The notes under the pieces were generated by a model. That model was not told where the DNA came from, did not search any database, and saw only the letters and a list, made by a program, of their open reading frames with translations. Positions 9,336 through 17,625 of a stretch of DNA of 36,884 bases are shown piece after piece (position 1 is the stretch's first letter; each line of letters starts with the position of its first letter). The stretch spans positions 1 through 36,884 of the forward strand of contig NZ_JAYROR010000069.1 of assembly GCF_041911615.1 (NCBI RefSeq), written 5' to 3'. The stretch is from Zoogloea sp041911615. GTDB lineage: Bacteria > Pseudomonadota > Gammaproteobacteria > Burkholderiales > Rhodocyclaceae. The translations under genes were made by a program, and so were the position numbers.

Positions 9336-10139
9336 TTATTTTTGCGGTGCGGGGGCGGTGGTCGGCGGGGTGAGCACCACCCGTCCGCTCATGCCGGCGA
9401 TCAATTCGGGGAACTGGCCGTCGATGACGGCGATGGTCTTGACGGACTGGCTGACCGGGTCGACCTTGGCGCCCAGGCGGGTGACCTTGGCCGGGTAGGT
9501 GTTGCCGGTTTCGTCGATCTTGACCTGGAAGCGGTAGCCGTCCTTGAGCCAGACCATCCAGCGGGAGGGCACGATGAATTCGAGCTCGAGGGCGCTGTCG
9601 TCGAGGATTTCGAGGATGCCCTGGCCGGGCTGGGCGAATTGCTGTTCGCGCACCTTCTGCTCGGAGACGCGGCCGGAGAACGGCGCGGCGATCTGGCACT
9701 TGGAGAGCGTGGTGCTCATCAGCGACACGTCTGCCTTGGCCTTGGCGACTTCGGACTGGGAGGTTTCCAGTTCGAGCTTGCCCACCGAGTTGAGTTCGGC
9801 CAGGCGGTGGTTGGCGGCGTAGGTCTTTTCGGCGGCGCCGAGGGTGGCCCGGGCCTTGTTGAGCTGGGCGCTCTGCAGCGAGCAGTCGAGGACGACCAGT
9901 ACCTGGCCGGCCTTGAAGCGTTCGCCCTCGCGCACCGTGATGCGATTGACCTTGGCGCCCAGTTCGGCGGCGATGGTGGTGAAGCGTCGTGGCGAGAGCT
10001 GGGCGCGGATCTCCTGCTTGTCCAGCGCCGGGCGGTCGGCCGAGGGCGGCGGAGGCGGAGCGACCCGCGGCGGCGGAACCTGGGCCCAGGCGCCGAGAAT
10101 CGTGGAACCCAATGCGATGGCAAGCAGGGATCGGTGCAT
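9336..10139 (-). CDS. HlyD/RND-type periplasmic adaptor (membrane-fusion) protein
   Basis: A 267-residue exported protein. Residues 1-19 look like a cleavable signal peptide ending AWA, followed by a Pro-rich linker (about 20-33). A biotinyl/lipoyl-like half-motif follows (about 62-86, GAKVNRITVREGERFKAGQ), then an alpha-hairpin region (about 87-150), the second half-motif (CQIAAPFSGRV) and a beta-barrel segment. This order is that of HlyD_D23/RND adaptors, which bridge an inner-membrane pump to TolC. It starts 12 bp after the TolC-like gene and stops 29 bp before the adhesin, so the three look like one operon. Classical type I HlyD proteins have an N-terminal membrane anchor; here a cleavable signal seems present instead, so it may be an auxiliary adaptor. 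No inner-membrane pump or ABC ATPase lies in the window. Confidence 0.85.
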   Translation of the reverse strand: MHRSLLAIALGSTILGAWAQVPPPRVAPPPPPSADRPALDKQEIRAQLSPRRFTTIAAELGAKVNRITVREGERFKAGQVLVVLDCSLQSAQLNKARATLGAAEKTYAANHRLAELNSVGKLELETSQSEVAKAKADVSLMSTTLSKCQIAAPFSGRVSEQKVREQQFAQPGQGILEILDDSALELEFIVPSRWMVWLKDGYRFQVKIDETGNTYPAKVTRLGAKVDPVSQSVKTIAVIDGQFPELIAGMSGRVVLTPPTTAPAPQK

Positions 10140-10151
10140 GGTGGAACCTCG

Positions 10152-11966
10152 TCAGCGCGCGGTGGGCGTGTGGGCGGCCAGGGCGGCGCGGGTGAACTGG
10201 GCCATCGAGCGTTCGTGGAGGTCGGCGATGGACCAGGTGGTGCCGGGGGTCTTGGGCTGGCCCATGGTTTGGGTGGCGGAGACGTCGGACCACGTCACGG
10301 TGCGGGCGGCGGGCGCGTCGTCGTCGGGGTGTGAGGTGGCTTTAGGCAGACGGCTGCCGTCCCTCCAATCTCCTCCCGATGTGTGCCCCTGCGCCAGCGG
10401 CGCCGCGGCTTCCAAGCTCGCCTGCGGAGCGGCCGGTTCCTTCAGGGCTTCGCCGCGGTTCCACTGTTCCATGGCGTTTTCGACGTTGCGGCGCAGGTCG
10501 GTCAGGGAGGTGTCGTCCACGCTGCCGATCTCGGGTTCGAGGCCGAGGGTGGCCTGGATGCGGCTGCTCGCGGCGTAAACCTGGCTCAGGGCCTGGTAGC
10601 GGCGCAGCAGGCTGACGATGGCCGAGGTGTTGCTGAAGATCAGGTCGAGGCGACCCTTGGTCTCGGCGCTTTCGCGGCTCTTGCTGTGCTCGTAGATGCG
10701 CTGGTCGACGGTATAGATGGAGTCGGCCCGGTCGAGCAGCTTATAAGCGTTCTCGTACTGCTGACGTGCCAGGTGGACCTGGGCCAGCACGGCCATCTGG
10801 GTGGCCATGCGGCGATGCTCGGCGAGCTTCTCGGCGGATTCGGAATAGCGCATCGCCACCGGGGCGGAGATCAGGTTGAAGAGGTTCCAGCTGATCTGGG
10901 CGCCGGCGTCCTGCCAGGTCTTGTTGATCAGGTAGCTGTTGGTGTCGTGGCGCAGCGCGTAGTTGAACGACAGCCCGGGGAACAGCCGCAGCATGGACTT
11001 CTTGGTTTCGGCGACGGCGATGCGCACGTTGTAGAACTGTTCGCGCAGGTCGGCGTTACGGGCGATGGCGATGTCTTCCATACGCTCGACGGGCATCGGC
11101 AGGACGGCGGGCTTGAGTTCGCCGGCACTGGGCTCGGCGAGCTGGAACTGGGTGCCCGGCGGCAGGTTGATGAGGGCGGCCAGTTCGATCTTGGCGGCGG
11201 CGAGTTCCTGCTGGATGCTCTCGAGGATGCGCAGGTTCTCGAGCACGGTGCGCTGGTAACGCAGCGCCTCGAGCGGATCGCGGATGCGCTCCTGCTCGAT
11301 CTTGCGGGAGTCGGAGAGGGCCGATTCGGCGATGCGGATGGTTTCGCGCAGATCCTTGTCGATCTTCTCGGCGCTGGCCGCGCGCCAGTAGGCGGTGCGC
11401 ACTTCCTGGATCAGGTTGTGCATGGCCTTGCGGCGGCGCTCGCTGGCGATCAGCACGCGGTCGGCGTTCTGCTTGGAGTTGTAGTAGCTCACCCCGAAGT
11501 CGAGCACGTTCCAGGACAGGCCCAGATCGGTCAGGGTGTGGGAGCGGTCGGACGAGATGTACGGGTTGGCGAGGGAGGGCTGGCCGGTGACGGAATCCTT
11601 GCTGTTGGTGATCAGGTCCTTGTCGCGCCACTGGTAACCGGCGGAGGCGACCAGCTTGGGCAGCATGTCGTAGCGACCCAGGTCGAGCTGACCGACGGCC
11701 AGCGCCTGTTCCATCATCCGGGTGCGGTGATCCAGGTTGTACTTGATACCACGGGCAATGGCGTCGGCGAGGGTGAGCTTGCCGGCCAGGGGTTCCACGT
11801 CCGCGCCGGCCGCCTTGCGGTCGGCTGCGGCGATCTGCTTCTGTTCGTCGAGGGAGAACGGCGTCGGGATCGTCGAGCAGCCGGAAAGCAGGGCCGCGAG
11901 CAATACGCTGGAGGCGCCCAGCAGGCGGGTGCCGGCAACGCTGCGGGAGTGGTTCGTATTCTTCAT
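10152..11966 (-). CDS. TolC-family outer-membrane channel lipoprotein
   Basis: 604 residues. The N-terminus carries a lipoprotein signal with lipobox LLSGC, predicting acylation at Cys30. The rest has the two-fold outer-membrane efflux protein pattern: long amphipathic helices (for example about 190-290, with LxALINLPPGTQF) and beta-rich segments (LSWNVLDFGVSYYNSKQNAD; QISWNLFNLISAPVAMRYSESAEKLAEHR). Such proteins form trimeric ducts for type I secretion or RND efflux. It is the first gene of the minus-strand cluster with the adaptor and the giant adhesin, so a role in adhesin export is likely by context. The last 120 or so residues, rich in Pro, Ala, Ser and Thr, extend beyond the conserved channel and match no domain I recognise. 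The start follows a GGGGAA ribosome-binding-like stretch. Confidence 0.9.
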   Translation of the reverse strand: MKNTNHSRSVAGTRLLGASSVLLAALLSGCSTIPTPFSLDEQKQIAAADRKAAGADVEPLAGKLTLADAIARGIKYNLDHRTRMMEQALAVGQLDLGRYDMLPKLVASAGYQWRDKDLITNSKDSVTGQPSLANPYISSDRSHTLTDLGLSWNVLDFGVSYYNSKQNADRVLIASERRRKAMHNLIQEVRTAYWRAASAEKIDKDLRETIRIAESALSDSRKIEQERIRDPLEALRYQRTVLENLRILESIQQELAAAKIELAALINLPPGTQFQLAEPSAGELKPAVLPMPVERMEDIAIARNADLREQFYNVRIAVAETKKSMLRLFPGLSFNYALRHDTNSYLINKTWQDAGAQISWNLFNLISAPVAMRYSESAEKLAEHRRMATQMAVLAQVHLARQQYENAYKLLDRADSIYTVDQRIYEHSKSRESAETKGRLDLIFSNTSAIVSLLRRYQALSQVYAASSRIQATLGLEPEIGSVDDTSLTDLRRNVENAMEQWNRGEALKEPAAPQASLEAAAPLAQGHTSGGDWRDGSRLPKATSHPDDDAPAARTVTWSDVSATQTMGQPKTPGTTWSIADLHERSMAQFTRAALAAHTPTAR

Positions 11967-12114
11967 GGTGTTCCCCGTTTAGTGCGGTGTGAGGTCTGGA
12001 TGGCGCAAGCAAGTACGTCGGTCCCGGCGGGATGCCCTCACGCTTCGAGGTGCGTGCAAACATGTCGCCGCCGAACTTCGTGTCATAACGTCGGCTAAAG
12101 CGAAAACTTGAAAC

Positions 12115-12156
12115 AAAATGAAAAAAGAAACCCGCCCGCGGTGGGCCGGTGCGGGC
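12115..12156 (-). terminator. Possible minus-strand hairpin with T-rich tail upstream of the tolC-like gene
   Basis: Read on the minus strand, arms GCCCGC (12156-12151) and GCGGGC (12139-12134) enclose an 11-nt loop and are followed by a T-rich run (the plus-strand aaaaaagaaa at 12121-12130). No minus-strand gene ends here, so it may insulate the tolC-like promoter or belong to a leader. The stem is short and the call is weak. The rest of 11967-12225 shows no gene and no clear promoter. Confidence 0.3.
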
Positions 12157-12225
12157 GCCTCAAGATTCGTCGCGGCCGTTCGCTAAAGCTGCCAGTCGAG
12201 GCATCACGCAGGAGCGCGAACACGG

Positions 12226-13032
12226 ATGGAAAAGGACAGCTTGGGGCAGCTTCGGGTGCTGCTGGTCGAGCCCTCGGCGGTGCAGGCGAAGATCATTCGC
12301 CGGCACTGTGACGAGATCGGGCTGACCCGGGTGACGGTGGTCGGCGGCGTGGCCGAGGCGTGCGCCGAGATGGGCCGCGTGCGGCCCGATGCGGTGTTGT
12401 CGGCGCTCTACCTGCCGGATGGCACCGGCACCGGGCTGGTGACGGCGATGCGCGCCGATCCGGAATGGGCGTCACTGCCCTTCGTGCTGATCTCGAGCGA
12501 GACCCGCCCCCAGGCGCTGGACGCGGTGCGCCAGTCCGGGGTGTGCGGCATCGTGCCGAAGCCGTTTTCGAGCGACCAACTGGCCCGCGCGCTGAGGGCG
12601 ACGCTGGATTACCTGAAGCCTGACTACAGCTTCGACAACGCGCTGGACCTGGAGGCGCTGCGGGTGCTGCTGGTGGACGACAGCCCGAACGCGCGGCGCT
12701 TCATGCGGCGGGTGCTCGAGAACCTGGGCATCCGGCACATCGTGGAGGCCGGTGATGGCAAGGCGGGCGCAGTGATCCTCGATGCGACGCTGGTGGACCT
12801 GATCGTCACCGACTACAACATGCCCGAGATGGATGGACGACAATTCGTCGAATACGTGCGGGGACGCAGCTGGCAACGCAGCGTGCCGATCCTGATGGTG
12901 ACCAGCGAATCGAACGAGCGCCGCCTGGCGGCGGTGGAGGAGGCGGGCGTGTCGGGGATCTGCGACAAGCCCTTCGAGCCCGCGGTGCTGCGGGCGATGC
13001 TTGGGCGCATGCTCGGCCAGGCCGGGGCCTGA
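12226..13032 (+). CDS. Dual-receiver response regulator with a degenerate first receiver
   Basis: 268 residues made of two CheY-like receiver domains and no output domain. Receiver 2 (about 146-265) is canonical: acidic pair Asp151/Asp152, acceptor Asp196 in VTDYNMPEMDG, the Thr of MVTSES and the Lys of CDKPF. Receiver 1 (about 9-127) keeps the fold and KPF (Lys112), but the acidic pair is Glu15/Pro16 and the acceptor position is Ala60 (PDAVLSALYLPDG), so it should not be phosphorylated. Such proteins act through protein contacts with kinases or partners. It lies divergent from the adhesin operon and convergent with mfd (12-bp gap). A role in controlling the adhesin genes is only suggested by position. 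No cognate histidine kinase is in the window. Confidence 0.92.
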   Translation: MEKDSLGQLRVLLVEPSAVQAKIIRRHCDEIGLTRVTVVGGVAEACAEMGRVRPDAVLSALYLPDGTGTGLVTAMRADPEWASLPFVLISSETRPQALDAVRQSGVCGIVPKPFSSDQLARALRATLDYLKPDYSFDNALDLEALRVLLVDDSPNARRFMRRVLENLGIRHIVEAGDGKAGAVILDATLVDLIVTDYNMPEMDGRQFVEYVRGRSWQRSVPILMVTSESNERRLAAVEEAGVSGICDKPFEPAVLRAMLGRMLGQAGA

Positions 13033-13044
13033 CCGGGCAGCGGC

Positions 13045-16000
13045 TCAGGCCTTCACGGCTTCGAGCAGTTCGCGCACGGCGCTGACGCGGGCCTTGATCT
13101 CTGGGGTGGCGACGCGGCGGACGATCTTGTCCGGGCCGGCCATCTTCAGCGTCTTGTCCTTCTGGATCAGCATGATGACCTTCACCGGATCGATCGGCGC
13201 GGTGGGGCCGAACTGGATGCTGATCTGCGACTCCGAGGCATCCATCTTGGCCACGCCGAAGGGCTTGACCAGCATCCGCAGGCGATGGGTTTCGAGCAGG
13301 GTGCGGGTCTGCGGCGGCATCTCGCCGAAGCGGTCGATGAGCTCTTCCTGGATGGCCAGCAGCTCGTCCTCGGTGTCGCAGTTGGCGAGGCGCTTGTAGA
13401 GGGTGAGGCGCTCCTGCACGTCGCTGCAGTAGTCGTTTGGCAGCAGCGCCGGGGCGTGGAGGTTGATCTCGGAGACGACCTCCAGCGGCTGGCTGAGGTC
13501 GGGCTCCTTGCCCTGCTGCAGGTCGCGCACCGCGCGCTTCAACATCTCGGTGTAGAGGCTGACGCCGACCTGCTGGATCTCGCCCGACTGGTTCTCGCCG
13601 AGCACTTCGCCCGCACCGCGGATTTCCAGATCCTGCATCGCCAGGTAGAAGCCGGAGCCGAGCTCTTCCATCATCGTGATGGCGTCGAGGCGCTTCTGGG
13701 CCTGGGCGGTGGGCTTGGCGTGGGCGTCGGTCAGCAGGTAGGCGTAGGCCTGGTGATGCGACCGGCCGACGCGGCCGCGCAGCTGGTGGAGCTGGGCGAG
13801 GCCGAAGCGATCCGCACGGTTGATGATGATGGTGTTGGCCGTCGGGATGTTGATGCCGGTCTCGATGATGGTGGTGCACAGCAGCAGGTTGGCCTTCTGC
13901 GTGGTGAAATCGCGCATCACGCGTTCGAGCTCCCGCTCGGGCAACTGGCCGTGGCCGATGACGATGCGCGCCTCGGGCAGCAGCTCTTCGAGCGCCTCGC
14001 GCATGTTCTCGATGGTCTCGACCTCGTTGTGCAGGAAGTAAACCTGCCCGCCGCGCTTGAACTCGCGGATCACCGCCTCGCGCACGATGCCCTTGCTGTA
14101 GCGTTGCACGAAAGTCTTGATGGCGAGGCGCTTCTGCGGCGCGGTGGCGATCACCGAGAATTCGCGCAGGCCTTCCAGCGCGAGGCCCAGGGTGCGCGGG
14201 ATCGGCGTTGCGGTGAGGGTGAGGATGTCCACCTCGCTGCGCAGGGCCTTCAGCGCCTCTTTCTGACGCACGCCAAAGCGGTGCTCCTCGTCGATGATGA
14301 CGAGGCCCAGGCGCTTGAAGGTGACGTCTTTCTGGAGCAGCCGGTGGGTGCCGATGAGGATGTCCACCTTGCCTTCGCCCAGTTGCTTGATGGCTTCGGC
14401 CTGCTCCTTGGCGCTCTTGAAGCGGGACAGCTCGGCCACCTTGATCGGCCAGTCGGCGAAGCGGTCGGCGAAGGTCTGGTAGTGCTGCTCGGCCAGCAGC
14501 GTGGTGGGGCACAGCACGACCACCTGCTTGCCGTCGGCCACCGCGATGAAGGCGGCGCGCAAGGCGACTTCGGTCTTGCCGAAACCCACGTCGCCGCACA
14601 CCAGGCGGTCCATTGGGCGGCCGGATTTCATGTCGGCGACCACTGCGTTGATGGCGGCGAGCTGGTCGGGCGTTTCCTCGAAACCGAAGCCGTCGGCGAA
14701 GGCTTCCAGATCGTGCTGCTTGAAGTCGAACTGGTGGCCCTTGCGCGCGGCGCGCTGGGCGTACAGCGCGAGCAGCTCGGCGGCGGTGTCGCGCACCTGC
14801 TGGGCGGCCTTCTTCTTGGCCTTTTCCCATTGGCCGGAGCCGAGGGTGTGCAGGTGCACCGCCTCGGGGTCGGCACCGGCGTAGCGGGTGATCACGTGCA
14901 GCTGCGAGACCGGCACGTACAGCTTGTCGCCGTTGGCGTACTCGAGGTGCAGGAACTCGGTCTGGCCCTCGCCCAGGTCCATGTGCACCAGGCCCATGTA
15001 GCGGCCAATGCCGTGACTGGAATGCACCACCGGATCGCCGGGCTTGAGTTCGGAGAGATCGCGCAGCCAGCCTTCGACGGTGGCGGCCTTGCGGCTGTCG
15101 CGACGGGTGCGGTTGCGGGCCGTGGCGGCGTAGAGCTCGGATTCGGTGACGAAGGCGAGGCCAGGGCCGGGCAGCACGAAGCCGGCGGCGAGGGGGCCGG
15201 TGCCGAGGGCGAGCCGGGCGTCGCCCGCGACGAAGGCGGCGAAGTCGCCGTTGGCGGCGGGTTTGAGGCCGTATTCGGCGAAGTATTCGGCGATGGTCTG
15301 CTGGCGACCGGCGGATTCGGCCAGCACCAGCACGCGGCCGGGGAAGCCGGCGCAGAAGGCCTTGAAGCGGTGCAGCGGGTCGCTGGCCTTGCGCTCGACG
15401 GAGATGTCGGGGAGCGCCTCGGCCGGCCCGCCGCGGGTGTCGGCCGGCAGGCTCAGGCGGATGCGCTCCTTGAGCGCCACGAAGAAAGCTTCTTCCGACA
15501 GGAACAATTGCTCCGGCGGCAGGATCGGCCGGGTCTTGTCGCCGCCGAGGAGTTGCGCGCGGCTGCGGGCGTCCTTCCAGAAGGCCTCGATGGCGCCGGG
15601 GACATCACGGTGCAGGAAGATCGTGCTGCTTTCCGGCAGGTAGTCGAAGAGCGTGGCGGTCTCGTCGAAGAACAGCGGCAGGTAGTACTCGATGCCCGCC
15701 GGGGCGATGCCGTTGGAGACGTCTTTGTAAACGGTGCAGCGGGATGGGTCGCCTTCGAAGGTCTCGCGGAAGCGGCCGCGAAAGCGGGTGCGCCCGGCCT
15801 CGTCGAGGGGGAATTCCCGCGCTGGCAGCAGCCGTACTTCCTTCACCGGGAAGACGGTGCGCTGGGTGTCGGGGTCGAAGGTCTTGATGCTTTCGATCTC
15901 GTCGTCGAAGAGGTCGATGCGGTAGGGCAGCGCGGCGCCCATCGGGAACAGATCGACCAAGCCGCCGCGCACGCTGTATTCGCCCGGCGACATGACCTGG

Positions 16001-16488
16001 GTGACGTGGGCGTAGCCGGCGACGGTCATCTGGTTGCGCAGGCCGTCCACGTCGAGCCGCTCGCCCTGCTTGAGGAAGAAGGTGTAGGCGGCCAGGAAGG
16101 CGGGCGGCGCGAGGCGGTACAGCGCCGTGGAGGCGGGCACGAGGGCGATGTCGGCCTCGCCGCGGGTGATCGCGTAGAGCGTCGACAGGCGCTCGGAGAT
16201 CAAGTCCTGGTGGGGCGAGAAGCTGTCGTAGGGGAGGGTTTCCCAGTCGGGCAGGAGGTGGGTGCGCAGCCCCGGTGCGATCCAGGCGATCTCGTCCGAC
16301 AGGCGCTGGGCGTCGATGGGATTGGCGGTGACGACCACCAGCATCCGCTTGCCGTCGGCCAGACGAGCGATGGCGAGGGCATCGCTGGAGCCGGCGAGGG
16401 GAGGCAGGTCGAGGCGTTGGCCGGGTTTGGCCTGGGTGAAGGCGTCGAGGGACGGCAGGAGCGGTTGAAGCGGGCGGGAGGCGGTCAT
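13045..16488 (-). CDS. mfd: Transcription-repair coupling factor Mfd
   Basis: 1,147 residues, full length for Mfd. It displaces RNA polymerase stalled at DNA lesions and recruits UvrA for strand-specific excision repair. The UvrB-like N-terminal modules come first (LPDWETLPYDSFSPHQDLISERL; PGEYSVRGGLVDLFP). The RNA-polymerase-interacting domain follows (GDPVVHSSHGIGRYMGL, about 500). The RecG-like translocase has Walker A GDVGFGKTE near 634, DEEH near 733, TATPIPRTL and the GRVGR motif VI. The C-terminal TRCF domain ends the protein. It lies 67 bp downstream of the NRDE gene on the same strand, with a TATAAT-like box in that gap, so it may have its own promoter. Confidence 0.98.
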   Translation of the reverse strand: MTASRPLQPLLPSLDAFTQAKPGQRLDLPPLAGSSDALAIARLADGKRMLVVVTANPIDAQRLSDEIAWIAPGLRTHLLPDWETLPYDSFSPHQDLISERLSTLYAITRGEADIALVPASTALYRLAPPAFLAAYTFFLKQGERLDVDGLRNQMTVAGYAHVTQVMSPGEYSVRGGLVDLFPMGAALPYRIDLFDDEIESIKTFDPDTQRTVFPVKEVRLLPAREFPLDEAGRTRFRGRFRETFEGDPSRCTVYKDVSNGIAPAGIEYYLPLFFDETATLFDYLPESSTIFLHRDVPGAIEAFWKDARSRAQLLGGDKTRPILPPEQLFLSEEAFFVALKERIRLSLPADTRGGPAEALPDISVERKASDPLHRFKAFCAGFPGRVLVLAESAGRQQTIAEYFAEYGLKPAANGDFAAFVAGDARLALGTGPLAAGFVLPGPGLAFVTESELYAATARNRTRRDSRKAATVEGWLRDLSELKPGDPVVHSSHGIGRYMGLVHMDLGEGQTEFLHLEYANGDKLYVPVSQLHVITRYAGADPEAVHLHTLGSGQWEKAKKKAAQQVRDTAAELLALYAQRAARKGHQFDFKQHDLEAFADGFGFEETPDQLAAINAVVADMKSGRPMDRLVCGDVGFGKTEVALRAAFIAVADGKQVVVLCPTTLLAEQHYQTFADRFADWPIKVAELSRFKSAKEQAEAIKQLGEGKVDILIGTHRLLQKDVTFKRLGLVIIDEEHRFGVRQKEALKALRSEVDILTLTATPIPRTLGLALEGLREFSVIATAPQKRLAIKTFVQRYSKGIVREAVIREFKRGGQVYFLHNEVETIENMREALEELLPEARIVIGHGQLPERELERVMRDFTTQKANLLLCTTIIETGINIPTANTIIINRADRFGLAQLHQLRGRVGRSHHQAYAYLLTDAHAKPTAQAQKRLDAITMMEELGSGFYLAMQDLEIRGAGEVLGENQSGEIQQVGVSLYTEMLKRAVRDLQQGKEPDLSQPLEVVSEINLHAPALLPNDYCSDVQERLTLYKRLANCDTEDELLAIQEELIDRFGEMPPQTRTLLETHRLRMLVKPFGVAKMDASESQISIQFGPTAPIDPVKVIMLIQKDKTLKMAGPDKIVRRVATPEIKARVSAVRELLEAVKA

Positions 16489-16518
16489 GCGGACGGGTGC
16501 TGCGGGGGAAAAACAAGG

Positions 16519-16534
16519 GGCCGATTATACGGCC
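16519..16534 (-). promoter_or_regulatory. Possible mfd promoter -10 inside a small palindrome
   Basis: The minus strand reads TATAAT at 16529-16524, about 36 bp before the mfd ATG. It is flanked by GGCCG/CGGCC arms forming a 16-bp inverted repeat (16519-16534). No good -35 hexamer is visible at the usual distance, so this is a tentative promoter or operator. Confidence 0.35.
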
Positions 16535-16555
16535 GCGGGCCCGGCGGGGCGCGGC

Positions 16556-17332
16556 TCAGCGCGGCCGGGTCTGGAAGGTTTCGACGACGCGGCCGGTTTC
16601 GAGACCGACGGCGCTCCAGGTGGATTCGGTGACGTGGGTCCAGCCGCGACGATCGCGCGTGACGACGGTGGAGCAGCGGGTGCCGTAACCGGGGGCGCGG
16701 ATGAAGGCGCTCGAGAGCATCCGCTCCCAGGCGAGGCTGACGCCGGTGCGCGGCAGGGCGGCGTCGGGGGCGGGGCGGTCGTCGCGCAGCAGCTCGCGCA
16801 GGGGCGTGTCGTCGGGCAGCGCCGAGAGGGCGCGGGCGAGGCGCGATTTGCCGGCGGTAACCTTCGGCCACGGCGTGTCGAGCAGGTGGTTGGACAGGGC
16901 GTGGAGGCCGGGTTCGAGCACCCGGGCGGCGCCGGATTCGCTTTCGTAAATGCCGAGCGTGTCGCCGTCGGAAACGAAGAGGTTGAAGCCGTTGTAGCGG
17001 GGGCCCTCGACCCGTAGGCGGGCGAGGGCGGTTTCGGTGCGCTCGCCCGAGGCGAGGAAGTCGGCCACCAGCGCGCCGCGCGACGGTGTGCCGTCGCGGA
17101 CGCGCAGCGGATCGCGATAATTGGTGAGGCCGGCGAAGCGGCCCGAGCGCGTGAGGCCGAGCCAGGTGCCGCCGGCTTCCAGGTCGCGACCGGCAAAAAT
17201 TGCCGCCGGATCGGCTTCGTCGCGCCACCAGGCCGCGGGTGCGGCCGGGCGGGCGAAGAATTCGTCGCGGTTGGCGGCCACCACCAGCGGGTAGTCGGGG
17301 TGGGCGCGCCAGGCGACGAGGATCAGGCACAT
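16556..17332 (-). CDS. NRDE (TANGO2-like) family protein
   Basis: 258 residues. The start is the ATG giving MCLILVAW; an in-frame extension far upstream overlaps ygfZ and has no support. The family signature is clear: Cys2, then AANRDEFFARP near residues 20-30, GGTWLGLTRSGRFAGLTNYRDP and NHLLDTPWPKV. In the family the N-terminal Cys sits where Ntn-hydrolases have their nucleophile. Eukaryotic TANGO2 is tied to Golgi/mitochondrial homeostasis and heme handling; the bacterial function is not settled. Its first 10 bases overlap the end of the DUF4936 gene (ATGTGCCTGA), so the two are likely translationally coupled. Confidence 0.9.
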   Translation of the reverse strand: MCLILVAWRAHPDYPLVVAANRDEFFARPAAPAAWWRDEADPAAIFAGRDLEAGGTWLGLTRSGRFAGLTNYRDPLRVRDGTPSRGALVADFLASGERTETALARLRVEGPRYNGFNLFVSDGDTLGIYESESGAARVLEPGLHALSNHLLDTPWPKVTAGKSRLARALSALPDDTPLRELLRDDRPAPDAALPRTGVSLAWERMLSSAFIRAPGYGTRCSTVVTRDRRGWTHVTESTWSAVGLETGRVVETFQTRPR

Positions 17333-17616
17333 GCGACGAAACGCTCGGTGTGGCGACGGCCGCCGGCGTCGATGAAGCGGTCCAGCCCGTGGCGGGCGAC
17401 GCCTTCGTCCAGCGCGGCGTCGAAGGTGCCGGCGTCGGTGACGTTCTCGTAGATTTCCATCCAGGTCCACGGATCGTCGGCCTTGCGCAGGAAGCGGCCG
17501 GCGATTCCGGTGCGCGCCTGCAGGTCGGCCTGCAGGTTGTAGAGGGTGCGCGCGAGGTCGATCTCGAGGCCGACCTGAACGGGGTAGTAGATGTAATAGT
17601 GGATCGGCGTGGTCAC
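17323..17616 (-). CDS. DUF4936 family small protein
   Basis: 97 residues, opening MTTPIHYYIYYPVQ. It looks like a small alpha/beta protein with conserved aromatic positions (the YYIYYPV strand; DDPWTWMEIYENV in the middle). It has no signal peptide or membrane segment, so it is probably cytoplasmic. It matches, from memory, the DUF4936 family, which occurs in betaproteobacteria near ygfZ. Function unknown. It starts 9 bp after the ygfZ stop and overlaps the NRDE gene by 10 nt, which indicates one transcript ygfZ-DUF4936-NRDE. Confidence 0.85.
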   Translation of the reverse strand: MTTPIHYYIYYPVQVGLEIDLARTLYNLQADLQARTGIAGRFLRKADDPWTWMEIYENVTDAGTFDAALDEGVARHGLDRFIDAGGRRHTERFVACA

Positions 17617-17625
17617 GGTGCGGCC

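Noticed and set aside
142..9498. Very long plus-strand open frames (about 142-2115, 2671-7695, 8008-9498) rich in Gly, Ala, Val and Asp
   Set aside because: They are codon-aligned antisense to the giant adhesin. In GC-rich genes with NNC/NNG codons the complementary frame rarely has stops, and the translations show no domain.
16519..16534. Palindrome GGCCG-ATTATA-CGGCC upstream of mfd as a regulator site of special interest
   Set aside because: The arms are only five bases of G and C in a GC-rich region, and the centre is simply a -10-like box. Kept only as a weak promoter.
10383..16632. Long plus-strand frames opposite the TolC-like gene (10383-12098) and mfd (13285-16632)
   Set aside because: They are antisense to clear, conserved genes and have no recognisable features.
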